A DNA stretch of 64,000 nt from Hofstenia miamia (Eukaryota; Xenacoelomorpha; Acoela): NCBI GenBank assembly GCA_004352715.1, contig SCFE01000065.1, forward strand, positions 1,884,788 through 1,948,787. Direction: 5' to 3'. Of this stretch, positions 12,101 through 22,453 are shown piece by piece. The notes under the pieces were generated by a model that had not been told where the DNA came from, ran no database searches, and was given only the letters and a program-made list of their open reading frames with translations. Numbering within the stretch: position 1 is the first letter of the stretch; each line of letters begins with the position of its first letter. A program made the position numbers and the translations under genes.

Positions 12101-15100
12101 AAGCGATTCTAAAAAAAAAACTACGTGGTGCATTCTGTAGTTATTGGCGAGACTCACAGTGCTTTACGTGATGGTATAAAAATTTAATATGTTACACACA
12201 CATGTGCAAGGAGGAAATTTACTTGGGGGGAGAGATTTTTCAACGAATAATGACGTCACATATTTAGCAAATCTGTTTTAAAAGTTAATGCAAATACTAG
12301 AAATACACTTCATATTTGGATGACCACCAGTTAGCATTCTAGAATAATTAAGTAAAAAATAACACTTATTTTTAAAACCCCGCGAATTTGGCTATGCTTA
12401 CCCTAAAGAAGAACCGGTATCGTTTGTCCAAAGCCATCGACATCGAGAAAGTAATGTTTAATCATATTTCTTCGAAACCAAAAGAGCTGCCTTACACAAT
12501 GTTGTGAAACAAATTCTACTTAGTTTGATCATTTTTAACATGCAATTTCCTTCAATTTATGAATAAAAACCTTAAATGTAAATAGTCAAGGTTTTTAGAA
12601 ATATTCAATTATGCCCAATTCTCTAAAATTTAGTTTGTTATCATAAATTACATAGTTATTTTTAAATATATTCAACTTTTGTTTTTCTATTTTTTGCAAA
12701 TAGTTTGTGGTAATGGGAGCAAAATATGCAATCTCATTTTTCTACTTCAAACTCCCCATAAATTGCCAATTAATTAATAATAATAATAAATTAATAAAAA
12801 TTTTCACATTTTTTTCAAAATATATTAATGCGTAAAATGAAAAAAAACATCCAAATCGAAAAAGTCATACTTATTTGAGAAAAGCAATCCCAACATTTGT
12901 GAGAAAATAAATTATATATATATATATNNNNNNNNNNNNNNNNNNNNNNNNNNNNNNNNNNNNNNNNNNNNNNNNNNNNNNNNNNNNNNNNNNNNNNNNN
13001 NNNNNNNNNNNNNNNNNNNNNNNNNNNNNNNNNNNNNNNNNNNNNNNNNNNNNNNNNNNNNNNNNNNNNNNNNNNNNNNNNNNNNNNNNNNNNNNNNNNN
13101 NNNNNNNNNNNNNNNNNNNNNNNNNNNNNNNNNNNNNNNNNNNNNNNNNNNNNNNNNNNNNNNNNNNNNNNNNNNNNNNNNNNNNNNNNNNNNNNNNNNN
13201 NNNNNNNNNNNNNNNNNNNNNNNNNNNNNNNNNNNNNNNNNNNNNNNNNNNNNNNNNNNNNNNNNNNNNNNNNNNNNNNNNNNNNNNNNNNNNNNNNNNN
13301 NNNNNNCAATTGTTCCTAAATAATTTTTTTCATAGTACGTAGAGGTTTAATATTCAATAACTTTTCCGAGATACATGCATTTCCACAAATCTGTCAATTA
13401 TGTTTTTAAGACCGACAACTTTAATTCTATTTACAGTATAGTAAAAGCAACTTGACCATATATCTAAATTACTTGATTTGGGATCGTAATATATGGATGC
13501 TGCACAATATTGGAAAGAGACAACTATATTGTTTAACAACTCTTCATTTTGTGTTGAATACAAGTAGTTAAAATTTGCAAATTTGCAAAAAAAATTGGCA
13601 AATTTGCAAAAGAAAATTGGCACATTTGGGCTCATTAATCTAACTCAGATTGAAATTTATAACTAGTCAGCAATCCACCCTAAAATGTATTTTAAACAAT
13701 TGTTGAATTAGTGTTGATGGTTTGATAGCAAATTCGATATGATGATAGGCAACCTTACTATATTATTGTATATGAAAAGTAGCATCAGGCATGAAACCTT
13801 TTAAAATATGAGGCACACTAGTGCAACAGCATGCAAATACAGGTAGATGTAATCAAATTTGTGATTAATCATACCTATCTAAATAAATAATATCGGGAAA
13901 CGAAAGCGAGTCGTGGATCTTCTCAGCTTTATTCAACGATTGATTGAATTTAAATCGACTGAGTTCAAGGATGAGCACCGGTGGCAGTTTTGTGAACCAT
14001 TGCTAAAATAGCGATGAAAAGCACTGCTCCATATGATAATCCATGCAAATATAAAGCGTGTCATACCTTAAATCCATAGAAAATGATTACAAATTATGAT
14101 CAAATTTACATATCATGAACTTTTTTACAATATGCATAAAGCCTAACCACTATCCATAAATTTTTCAGTTGAATAAAAAACATGCAAATCATTGTGAAAA
14201 ATACTACGAAAATTCACCTCTGAATGATTGGCTTCATCGCTGAAGTTGATAAGACTAGATTCCAATTCACCATGAAAGGCCTTTTTTCCAGAAATTTGTA
14301 TTGGATACTGGATAAATGCGTCAATGGCGAGAAACTCTTTTCCATCATTGATGCCACGTCGTTCTATTTGGCCACAGAAAATATCTTGCAAAGCAGTGCT
14401 GGAAATTCTAAGCAACAAATGTGAATTTTTTATGAACTTACAGAAACAATTTAAATTGCGTTTTTAATAGAATTTGGCCTCAAACACTGTGATAAATATA
14501 TATTTCTTCGCAATACGTAAATATTATATAGTTAGAATAGCGACTCCTTCTTCATTTCGGAATAAATGACTTAAACTGTGGTTCAATATTGAATGTTCCA
14601 CTTGTGAATTGTGACCCCCCCCACATTTTGCATGCGATATGCACTATCATTTCTCTTATAAAACTCAACATGACTGAAGTGGAAGGCCGAAATTTCGAAT
14701 AAATATGAAGTAATCACTAATCGTTTCAAAACTTTAAGTAAATCATTCTCTCGGTTGAATTTTTTTGTAATGAATTGCATTGTATTTGCTTGTCGATAAC
14801 GCCCTAAATTTCATCCATATATACAAGCATTTCGCATTGCCACATTATCATAATTAATTTTGAATGTTATAGAAAACAAAAGGAAGCTAAGCCTCCAATG
14901 CAAACAATACCCTCAGACAGAATAGAGAAATTCCTAGTTGTGATGTAACCTAATTATGATTTCTTTAAAGCTTAAGTAAATAAATATGAAAATAAGTATA
15001 TGAATATTGTATCTGTTGTTCTATTGGATGTTTGCTCAGCTCAGTCTCTTGAATGTATACAACAAGTGGTTCGGTATTACCTTCTGTCTTGTTCTTCCTT

Positions 15101-17870
15101 TTGAGTGATGTCAGCAAACATCTTCAGAGCATCTTCAACCCACTCAAGTAACTTCCCAGTGAACTCACTAACGTCTTGTTGAGCTGACACACTGCTATCA
15201 GAAAATGCTCCTAAAATGGGAATAAATCACTATAAATAGATCGTCAAATAATCGATGGGAAATATTGAAAACCAAATGCCTAATTTAAGTTTCATAACAA
15301 GTATATTTTCATTGTAATTTATTGAACAACTAATGTGTAACCAGCAAATTTACCTTGCAAAATTCTAACAGCGTTGGTGGGATCGATGTACTTGCGTGTA
15401 CTGCCGATAAGAAGGCCAAAGAGATTGCGTAATTCTTGCATGAAAAGATAGTATTTGGTACAAATGATATCATTCCGGTTGTTGTATTCAACTGGATTGA
15501 ATTGTAAGACAAGATTTCGAAATACAGGGAGATTAAACAATGACTAAAAGCGAATATGATTTTAATACTTACTACATAAAGGTTTATAAATATTGACGTT
15601 CATCTAACAAAACAAAAAACCACTATAATAATTTAATTGGTGACAATTTGAGTTTGTTTGAAAACGAATACAGTGACTTTAAATGTATTCAATGACATTC
15701 AATCGATTTCTTTTCATTTATACCATAAAGATAAAATTCAATAATCTTCAAAAGCAACAAAATGTACTTCACGACTTTCTAGGTGGATCATTAGTGCAAT
15801 TCAGCCTTCCGTTGGGAAAAAATAAATTTTCTTAACTGCTAAGAACACATTGTTAATAAACAGTATATTAAATTTGAAATCTCCAAGTGTTTACGAGTAT
15901 TTGATTTCAGATCGCACAGGTTGTCGCATTTTACCACTGGCAATCAACGTCAATTTGAAAGATGATCCTTACTTTTTAACAGTCCAAAAGGTGCAATAAT
16001 TAAGAATTCAAAAATGCAAAAAATCACGTACTGTTATGAAATTGGATATCAGTAGATACAAATCATCTAACTACCACTTTGCTCACGAAAGATAACAAAT
16101 CATAAATCAATTGTGATAAACGTTTGTTCATTAGAATTCACGTACACTACACTTCTCAATGTCGTCTCACAAGGAAGAACCCAACATTCTTTCATTAGGA
16201 AATCTAGCAGATAAACAATTTAATTTCAATTGTAACTTTTTTTAATAATAAAGAGGGCGATTGACCACATTCGTCTTAAAATATTCAGGTTTTTGTAAGA
16301 AAAAATTACGACAGAAATGCACATAAGAACATCCCAAGGAGTCAGTTTCGAATTTGCAACATTGATTACAGGCAAATACCATGATTAACATTAGTGAAAT
16401 CGAATTCAAACGGACTTCAAACTATAGATAGTGATTCACAATTCAAATTATTGATAAGCTACACCCAACTTTACTATTGTAAACCCTAGAAAGATGAACA
16501 TTTTCACAACGTTAGGTAAAGCAAATACGATAAAATTGAAAGATACTAACCTGAATAACAGCACTAAACCAACAAGTGTTACCAACATTTTTAAGCCCCA
16601 CTGGTCTGTTCAACTCACGAATGCGTTCATGCGGATTGAGTGGATCTGGTAGCCATGGAAACGACTTTAGTGTTTGTGATTCAGTAAGACTAGCTTCCAG
16701 AGCTCTAAAAGTCAAGAAATCAAGCCCATGCATAACTCAAATTAGAACAAATGTATAATGGAAACAAAGAAATAGGTCATTAAATAGGGCGATGATGCAA
16801 TTAATATATTTCTACAGATATTGTAAAACAATCCTAGGCAACCTACGTTAGTAGATATATTCAGTACAGTAGGATCCATCCTATATATCCACATCCGTCC
16901 AATGAAAAATAGATTTTAATGGGAGCTTCTCTGACTATCTACTCTACACTACGGAAAACTCAAAGAGAAAACTACAATAAGCGCTATTCATATAAATGAT
17001 CATTGGAAACGATCATAGTTAAAGAAAGTGTCCACTGTAATTTGTTTAACGGGGACTTCAATTGGAAATGATCCATAATGTTCTTTTGAAGGCTTATAGT
17101 GGGATAGGTCTACAAACCCCGATTTTTACATTTTTCGATTGTTCTATTAAGCGGAGTTTGGTATTATTGTCCAGCAACTATCAAATAGGTAAATTCGGTA
17201 CCGTAATATGATTACCTGGTTGGTTTTATTAACAGTGGTTATATTAAGGGGGTTGTACTGACAATATATTTGAATAATATTCGTGAAAACAGCTAAAAAG
17301 AATTAAGCAATAAAGTTATTGAGAAAATAGCGATATTAGCATATGGTTTCATAAAATCATCTCATTTATATAAAGAAATGCGCTCAAAAAGAGAAAACTG
17401 AAAATGTGACACGACACTACTAACTTCGGTAAACAATCAACGTTAATAAAAATACACTTCTTCGTCCGGAATGTAACAAATATCACTAGTTCAAACGGTC
17501 TTCGAAGTATAGTTCAACAATACTACAAAACAGTGGATATTATTTCGAAAACAAATATTGCCGATTTGAATACTGAAGCAACACGAAACACGAGTCAATG
17601 CTTAAATTGTTTATTAAAATTTCAATTAATCTTTTATACAAATCCACCTCATTATTGCCAACATTAATTGCTTAACATTAACTTCAGTTGTATAAATTTG
17701 ATATAACTACAACCTGCTGATGTCTCGATCTTCATTAGAGACATCCAAGTAGCGATCCTGAAGGCTGAGCTCCATCGCCCGCCGCATGTCATCGTCGTGG
17801 GTAAGATCGACTACATTTGAAGAGGCGCCACTGTGATTGGCAGTCGTCGACTTTGATGTAGTCACCGTGT
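5953..17870 (-). CDS. USP25/USP28-like ubiquitin carboxyl-terminal hydrolase, 13 exons, N and C termini incomplete
   Basis: Cysteine protease that removes ubiquitin from proteins. Exons in transcript order: 17714-17870, 16551-16704, 15354-15543, 15081-15210, 14218-14407, 13875-14002, 11633-11967, 10860-10930, 10439-10667, 8419-8571, 8026-8134, 7475-7748, and 5953 or 5961 to 6101. All have AG/GT borders and phases that join without a stop. Domains in order: VVDLT SUMO-interacting motif, two ubiquitin-interacting motifs, Cys box [30 protein letters not shown], a Ser/Thr-rich helical insertion, and the His box HAVLVHEGQ...GHYW with YNDI. This order, with the insertion before the His box, is that of USP25/USP28. 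The 12928-13306 gap lies in an intron and costs no coding sequence. No start codon exon is visible. The last two exons rest on phase and weaker similarity. Confidence 0.9.
6679..7376. mobile_element. Probable piggyBac-type MITE in USP intron
   Basis: Bounded by TTAACCCTTCGACC on the left and GGTCCAAAGGGGTTAA on the right, that is, short inverted repeats flanked by TTAA. About 700 bp, no coding sequence. The ends are short, so moderate confidence. Confidence 0.5.
7475..8571 (-). CDS. USP25/28-like C-terminal exons (8419-8571, 8026-8134, 7475-7748)
   Basis: The first exon contains [19 protein letters not shown], similar to the USP28 region just after the catalytic domain. The next two are placed because AG and GT borders and phases (1 to 2 to 0) fit without stops. 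Their Pro/Gln-rich sequence ([16 protein letters not shown]) has no clear human counterpart. The segment 7749-8025 is treated as intron. Confidence 0.65.
8739..9590. mobile_element. MITE-like element with terminal hairpins, USP intron
   Basis: The left end, TTAACCCTATTCGGGTCGG, is followed by GTGTGCTTTTGGAGCACAC (near 8760). The right end has GTGCTCCAAGAGCACACCC (near 9550) followed by GGCCCTGAGC. Each end is itself near-palindromic and the two ends are inverted copies. TTAA is clear only on the left. The interior is non-coding. Confidence 0.5.
10439..10667 (-). CDS. USP25/28-like exon with catalytic His box
   Basis: 229 bp. [20 protein letters not shown] carries the general-base His and RRYNDITV the supporting Asn/Asp. 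It ends with the conserved SAYCLIYV strand. Phase 1 out, joining 8419-8571, which starts DKNNSMD in frame. Confidence 0.95.
11633..11967 (-). CDS. USP25/28-like exon, insertion between catalytic boxes
   Basis: 335 bp. Starts YLEANRN and passes through a Lys/Gln-rich helix ([20 protein letters not shown]). [13 protein letters not shown] matches the FPLPDMLKYVIEF region of USP28. A Ser/Thr/Asp-rich stretch and a second helix ending KVDQQMR follow. The helices continue in the 71-bp exon 10860-10930. Confidence 0.88.
12928..13306. other. Assembly gap, 379 N, in USP intron
   Basis: Preceded by a short TA microsatellite (12914-12927). The flanking USP exons join in frame, so no exon is missing here. 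Confidence 0.99.
13875..14407 (-). CDS. Two USP25/28-like exons (14218-14407 and 13875-14002)
   Basis: The first exon encodes the [16 protein letters not shown] strand region. The second begins [19 protein letters not shown] and ends DIIYLDR, close to the USP28 segment before its helical insertion. The border phases agree with 15081-15210 on one side and 11633-11967 on the other. Confidence 0.92.
15354..15543 (-). CDS. USP25/28-like exon after the Cys box
   Basis: 190 bp, phase 0 in and phase 1 out. [20 protein letters not shown] matches the helical region after the Cys box of USP28. It joins 15081-15210 ([17 protein letters not shown]) in frame. Confidence 0.92.
16551..16704 (-). CDS. USP25/28-like exon with catalytic Cys box
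   Basis: 154 bp ending at the GT after GTTATTCAG. The [19 protein letters not shown] stretch holds the nucleophile Cys and is close to the vertebrate USP25/28 sequence. Exon 15354-15543 continues with [12 protein letters not shown] in phase 0. Confidence 0.95.
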
Positions 17871-18265
17871 CTAAAAAAACACATTAAACTTTAATTTCGA
17901 AATCGCAATTAACAGCCTCTCACGTTAATGCAAATAAGTTGTACTAAAGTGGCGTTAAATGCAAACCATACGTGCGTGCAAAACCCCATACCAAACCAGA
18001 GATTGAACTGCCCCGACCCGCCCCACAGAATTTGTGCGCTGTCCCATTTCCACGTGTTTACATCTGCCCACGTTTTATATTCTATCGCCCCAAATTGGGC
18101 CTACCCAAAAATTCTGCTCCAAAACTACTTACGATATTTCATTGCCCTGTATTTGTTCTATGACAATTTTCATTACTTCCTAGAAGATACCGAATCTTTT
18201 TTAAAATGTCATCTCTACTATTAGTACCGATAGGAATCTAACAACATTCGTGCTGCCAATGCATC
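17046..18265. repeat. 1,220-bp tandem duplication, copy 1
   Basis: Nearly identical to 18271-19490 at offset 1,225, with TTAAC between the copies. It contains the SIM/UIM exon of the USP gene and a GC-richer patch near 17980-18120. I saw one clustered difference, near 18134-18140 against 19359-19365. Confidence 0.95.
17714..17870 (-). CDS. USP25/28-like exon with SIM and UIMs (copy 1)
   Basis: 157 bp, entering in phase 1 and leaving in phase 2. It encodes VVDLTHDDD, a SUMO-interacting motif, followed at once by [12 protein letters not shown], a canonical ubiquitin-interacting motif. A second motif, EDRDISRALEASL, spans the junction to exon 16551-16704. Human USP25 has the same SIM-UIM-UIM order. 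The exon lies in a duplicated block; this copy is the one contiguous with the rest of the gene. Confidence 0.88.
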
Positions 18266-18270
18266 TTAAC

Positions 18271-19490
18271 TTAACGGGGACTTCAATTGGAAATGATCCA
18301 TAATGTTCTTTTGAAGGCTTATAGTGGGATAGGTCTACAAACCCCGATTTTTACATTTTTCGATTGTTCTATTAAGCGGAGTTTGGTATTATTGTCCAGC
18401 AACTATCAAATAGGTAAATTCGGTACCGTAATATGATTACCTGGTTGGTTTTATTAACAGTGGTTATATTAAGGGGGTTGTACTGACAATATATTTGAAT
18501 AATATTCGTGAAAACAGCTAAAAAGAATTAAGCAATAAAGTTATTGAGAAAATAGCGATATTAGCATATGGTTTCATAAAATCATCTCATTTATATAAAG
18601 AAATGCGCTCAAAAAGAGAAAACTGAAAATGTGACACGACACTACTAACTTCGGTAAACAATCAACGTTAATAAAAATACACTTCTTCGTCCGGAATGTA
18701 ACAAATATCACTAGTTCAAACGGTCTTCGAAGTATAGTTCAACAATACTACAAAACAGTGGATATTATTTCGAAAACAAATATTGCCGATTTGAATACTG
18801 AAGCAACACGAAACACGAGTCAATGCTTAAATTGTTTATTAAAATTTCAATTAATCTTTTATACAAATCCACCTCATTATTGCCAACATTAATTGCTTAA
18901 CATTAACTTCAGTTGTATAAATTTGATATAACTACAACCTGCTGATGTCTCGATCTTCATTAGAGACATCCAAGTAGCGATCCTGAAGGCTGAGCTCCAT
19001 CGCCCGCCGCATGTCATCGTCGTGGGTAAGATCGACTACATTTGAAGAGGCGCCACTGTGATTGGCAGTCGTCGACTTTGATGTAGTCACCGTGTCTAAA
19101 AAAACACATTAAACTTTAATTTCGAAATCGCAATTAACAGCCTCTCACGTTAATGCAAATAAGTTGTACTAAAGTGGCGTTAAATGCAAACCATACGTGC
19201 GTGCAAAACCCCATACCAAACCAGAGATTGAACTGCCCCGACCCGCCCCACAGAATTTGTGCGCTGTCCCATTTCCACGTGTTTACATCTGCCCACGTTT
19301 TATATTCTATCGCCCCAAATTGGGCCTACCCAAAAATTCTGCTCCAAAACTACTTACGATTTTTAATTGCCCTGTATTTGTTCTATGACAATTTTCATTA
19401 CTTCCTAGAAGATACCGAATCTTTTTTAAAATGTCATCTCTACTATTAGTACCGATAGGAATCTAACAACATTCGTGCTGCCAATGCATC
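18271..19490. repeat. 1,220-bp tandem duplication, copy 2
   Basis: Second copy. Its right edge at 19490 is exactly where the large inverted-repeat element starts with AAAAACGCCGAAGAG. Confidence 0.95.
18939..19095 (-). CDS. Duplicate of the SIM/UIM exon (copy 2)
   Basis: Same sequence and splice sites as 17714-17870. If both copies were spliced in tandem, the phase 2 end of this exon would meet the phase 1 start of the next and shift the frame. Only one can be used at a time. It is likely an assembly or allelic duplicate. Confidence 0.6.
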
Positions 19491-19692
19491 AAAAACGCCG
19501 AAGAGTGCCGAAGAGGCCTCAATTTAGCGTTATTTCAATATGATTTTTATTTATAAAAATGTTAATTTTATTATTATTTAATAATTATTATATGAGAATG
19601 TAATTTTTATATATTTAAGTGTTGTATAGATTATATTTTGTAAGTGATTGAATTGAATTTTTAAATTTCAAAAGCGCGTCGTACAGGCAAAT

Positions 19693-20140
19693 ATGGAAAT
19701 TCAAAATTCTGATGTTTTCAAAATTGATTTTGTTAAGGATCACTTATTCAATTGTGAAACTAAGCATAAATATCTGAATACCGCATGTATAGATGAATTT
19801 GTTAAATGCATAAATAGTGATTACATATATTGTGTTAGCTGCTTAAGTTCAGTAGAGTCGAAGAGTACGCCATTTTATGAGAATTATTTAAAGAAAATTT
19901 TCAAGAATGTGATGATTGCAATCGATAAATATTCTTTAATTTTTTTTGCCGCTTTGTGGTAATGAACATTTCACGGGATATGTAGTGAATCCCAAAGAAA
20001 ATAAAATTATTTATATTAATTCATTAGGAACGTCTTCCCCTTTAAAGGAAAGTATATTTCTTTTAAACTTTTTTCATTTTCCCCCAACTGCAAGTGTATC
20101 ATCTTTATTTAAGCATGATGTACAAAATGATAGTTCCTAG
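19693..20140 (+). pseudogene. Ulp1/C48-like cysteine protease relic
   Basis: Two overlapping frames joined by a shift in the T-run near 19940. The first contains YLNTACIDEFVKCI, like the start of Ulp1-type domains (WLxDxxID). The second contains CGNEHFTGYVVNPKENKIIY, matching the His-motif strand, then INSLG, where the usual catalytic Asp reads Asn. HDVQNDSS follows, the position of the oxyanion Gln, but a stop comes before the catalytic Cys. Ulp1-type proteases cleave SUMO-like proteins, and relatives occur in several DNA transposons and Polinton-like elements. Inactive as read; the family call rests on motif order only. Confidence 0.6.
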
Positions 20141-20664
20141 TAAAGATTATACATTTCTGTGTCAATGAGCCACTGATAGCATAATGATTTTTAACCTAGA
20201 GAATTTATTCTTGTTCCAAGTCAAAAGATATTGATTACATCACTGTCAAAACTACCATTGGTGATGGAACTTTATCTGTAAATGATTTTGGATTGGACAT
20301 ATGGTCACATGTCGCAATTTATGCTGATTTCTTCATATCAATAGCAGATTGCTTAAATGAAATTACTCCTTTCACAAAATGATGCTGCTTAATTCTTTTT
20401 CTATTTTTCAAATAAGTTCTCCTATATTACTTCTATGGCATTGTGCATGTCGTTTATTTTTCATCTCCAGCCACATTGTCAAGAATCAACTTAAACCTAT
20501 TTTTAGATATAACTCAGACACCGTTTTTTAAATAAACTATCCTTCCATGACTTTTTTTTTAACTTGTTCTACGACTTTTCACGTAAAAATTATGCAGATA
20601 GGGTAAAGCTGGTATTTCTTGAGTTTCAAAAATTGCAATTTTGTATGTAAAGGCTATAAATTGA

Positions 20665-21407
20665 AACCAAANGAATGAGTGCTTTATTAAATTAAATGCA
20701 TTTTTAAATTATTCATTCTGTCCAAATGTATCATTTGAAGAGTCCAAGTTGCATAATTCTTCACTTGAGTGCGCTAGTTTTTCAGAAGAGTTGCATAATT
20801 CTTCACTCGCTAGCATTTCAGAAGAGTTGCATAATTCTTCACTTGAGTGCGCTAGTTTTTCAGAAGAGTTGCATAAAAATGTTAGTATCCTAGAGTCCAA
20901 GGGCAAAAATGTTCTGATAGATAATTTTCTTCCCCTTCAACAGCTATTATTCATTTTATCTGAAACCCGTCAATCTTTACCTGCCATTCCTGACGGTGTA
21001 AAAGAAAATATGTATTTTTATGTTAGTAAAGATCTGCAACAACAACAAACGTATCGAGATGATTGTGGTATTTGGCTTAGAAAATCTTGTGGGGTTGCAA
21101 AATATTATTTCATGTTGTCCTCAAAGAAATTAATTGTCAAGCGTCGTGGGATTTATTGTATCGAAAAAAGGTGAATAAGAAAAAGATATTCATTGAAATT
21201 GAACCGCAACCATCAGAAAGTGAAGTAATCATTGTCTCTAGTCAATATAATCATTTGAAGTCTGACTACAGTTATAAAAGACGTATTAGTTGGTCCAATA
21301 CGTCTGATTTTATAATTGTTGAGTATCTTGGTGTATTTCCTTCAAGAATTCCGCACGGTAATTCAAAATTGCAGGAAGGGTTTACTGTCTTACAGAAACG
21401 GACACTG
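20665..21407 (+). pseudogene. Unrecognised transposon-associated protein, one frameshift
   Basis: I do not recognise a named domain. The open frame starts after a TGA at 20662. It has three tandem LHNSSL...SEE repeats and then LPAIPDGVKENMYFYV and DDCGIWLRKSCG. The first frame stops at 21172-21174. The second frame continues through PQPSESEVIIV, YKRRISW and VEYLG to TAA at 21408. The shift is -1 at a six-A run near 21163-21170. Conserved-looking Cys, Trp and Tyr-Lys-Arg-Arg blocks suggest a folded domain. It lies between the Ulp1-like and SGNH-like relics. Confidence 0.5.
20749..20868 (+). repeat. In-frame 42/36/42-bp tandem repeat
   Basis: Three units beginning TTGCATAATTCTTCACT and ending TCAGAAGAG, of 42, 36 and 42 bp, all multiples of three. 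They encode the LHNSSL...SEE peptide repeat. Confidence 0.9.
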
Positions 21408-21435
21408 TAAAAAAAATTAAAGATGACTGTTTAAT

Positions 21436-21536
21436 ACAAGGGATGGACTTCCCGTATTAATCTTGTAAGGGATGGACTTCCCGTATTAATCTTGTAAGGG
21501 ATGGACTTCCCGAGTTAATCTTGTAAGGGATGGATG
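21436..21536. repeat. 29-bp tandem repeat, about 3.4 units
   Basis: Units start GGATGGACTTCCCGTATTAA at 21441, 21470 and 21499, with a partial fourth at 21528. They are directly adjacent, without spacers, between the two downstream reading frames of the large element. Confidence 0.95.
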
Positions 21537-21559
21537 TATAATTTACTAATTAATTTAGA

Positions 21560-22139
21560 ATGAAAATTGCTGTAATAGGAACTTCACACATTGCAAGAGT
21601 TGCGGAATTTTTGCCGGCAAGTTGGAGAATATACGCACAACCAGGGGTGCAATTTTTTATAATTATCCTACCCGGAAAAGAACACTTCTGGACATTTGTG
21701 TATAATTTTTATAGCAATTTTAAAATATCATAACAATTTAGATCAAAGTTAGGCGCTTTGACTTAGTTATAGTGGAATGGGGAGGTAATGATTTGGGAGA
21801 AGAATCATCAAATGTGGTGAAATTGGCGTCCACCCTAAATTACTGCCTTACGGTGTTGGAAGAAGTAATTTCTTCAATGTTTTCTTTGTAACAAAAGTAG
21901 TTTAGCGCAACAAAAGAGTGGTGTACATAGGTACAATAAGCAGGCCATCAATAGCGCCAAGATTGCATACGTTGATTTCGATTATGAGGCAATCGAATCA
22001 TATAATTGATGTTGTCAAAAGAAAAACTAAAGAATTGAAAAGATATTATGAAGTAGCTACGCCAATCGGGGCTAGACGGCACAGCATGCAGGCGACCACT
22101 ACTGCCGCCTGTTTTGCAAAATTTAATTACAATTCTTGA
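21560..22139 (+). pseudogene. SGNH/GDSL-like hydrolase relic
   Basis: Starts ATG with MKIAVIGTSHIARV, where GTSH sits at the position of the GDSL nucleophile block. A frameshifted piece at 21754-21888 reads RFDLVIVEWGGNDLGEESS, a clear GxND block III. A third piece from 21918 reads VVYIGTISRPSIAP, then SNHIIDVVKRKTKELKRYY. SGNH folds act as esterases, and related domains occur in some transposon proteins. Stops and two frame changes make this copy non-functional. Confidence 0.55.
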
Positions 22140-22453
22140 TATTTCAGTTAATCCAAACGGAAGCAATATATAGCACCATTTGGCATCTCACCATGATTTA
22201 TTTGCAACAATTTTCCAAGGGGGAGGGGGACACCCTCTGCCCCCGGCCGGCGATCACTAAGTTAGCCGACACTCCTAATCTTCTAGCTATAACCCTGATT
22301 TGTAAATGTATATATTTATACGTTTATTAATTGCACCATCGATTTTTTGCAATAATGCCTTTTCCTAATGCGCAATTTAAAAATTGGTGCAATTAAGATT
22401 ACTTTATTAACCTCTTTTAGATTTCCAACAGGTATGTATTTTGAGTTTAGCAG

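Noticed and set aside
12375-12455. GC-richer plus-strand stretch reading [17 protein letters not shown]
   Set aside because: Short, isolated in a USP intron, on the opposite strand, with no family match; chance reading cannot be excluded.
17928-18224. 98-codon plus-strand frame, repeated at 19153-19449
   Set aside because: It lies antisense, just 5' of the USP SIM/UIM exon, and is present twice only because the block is duplicated. No motif, no family resemblance.
21436-21536. Possible CRISPR-like array
   Set aside because: The 29-bp units are directly adjacent with no spacers, and the genome is eukaryotic.
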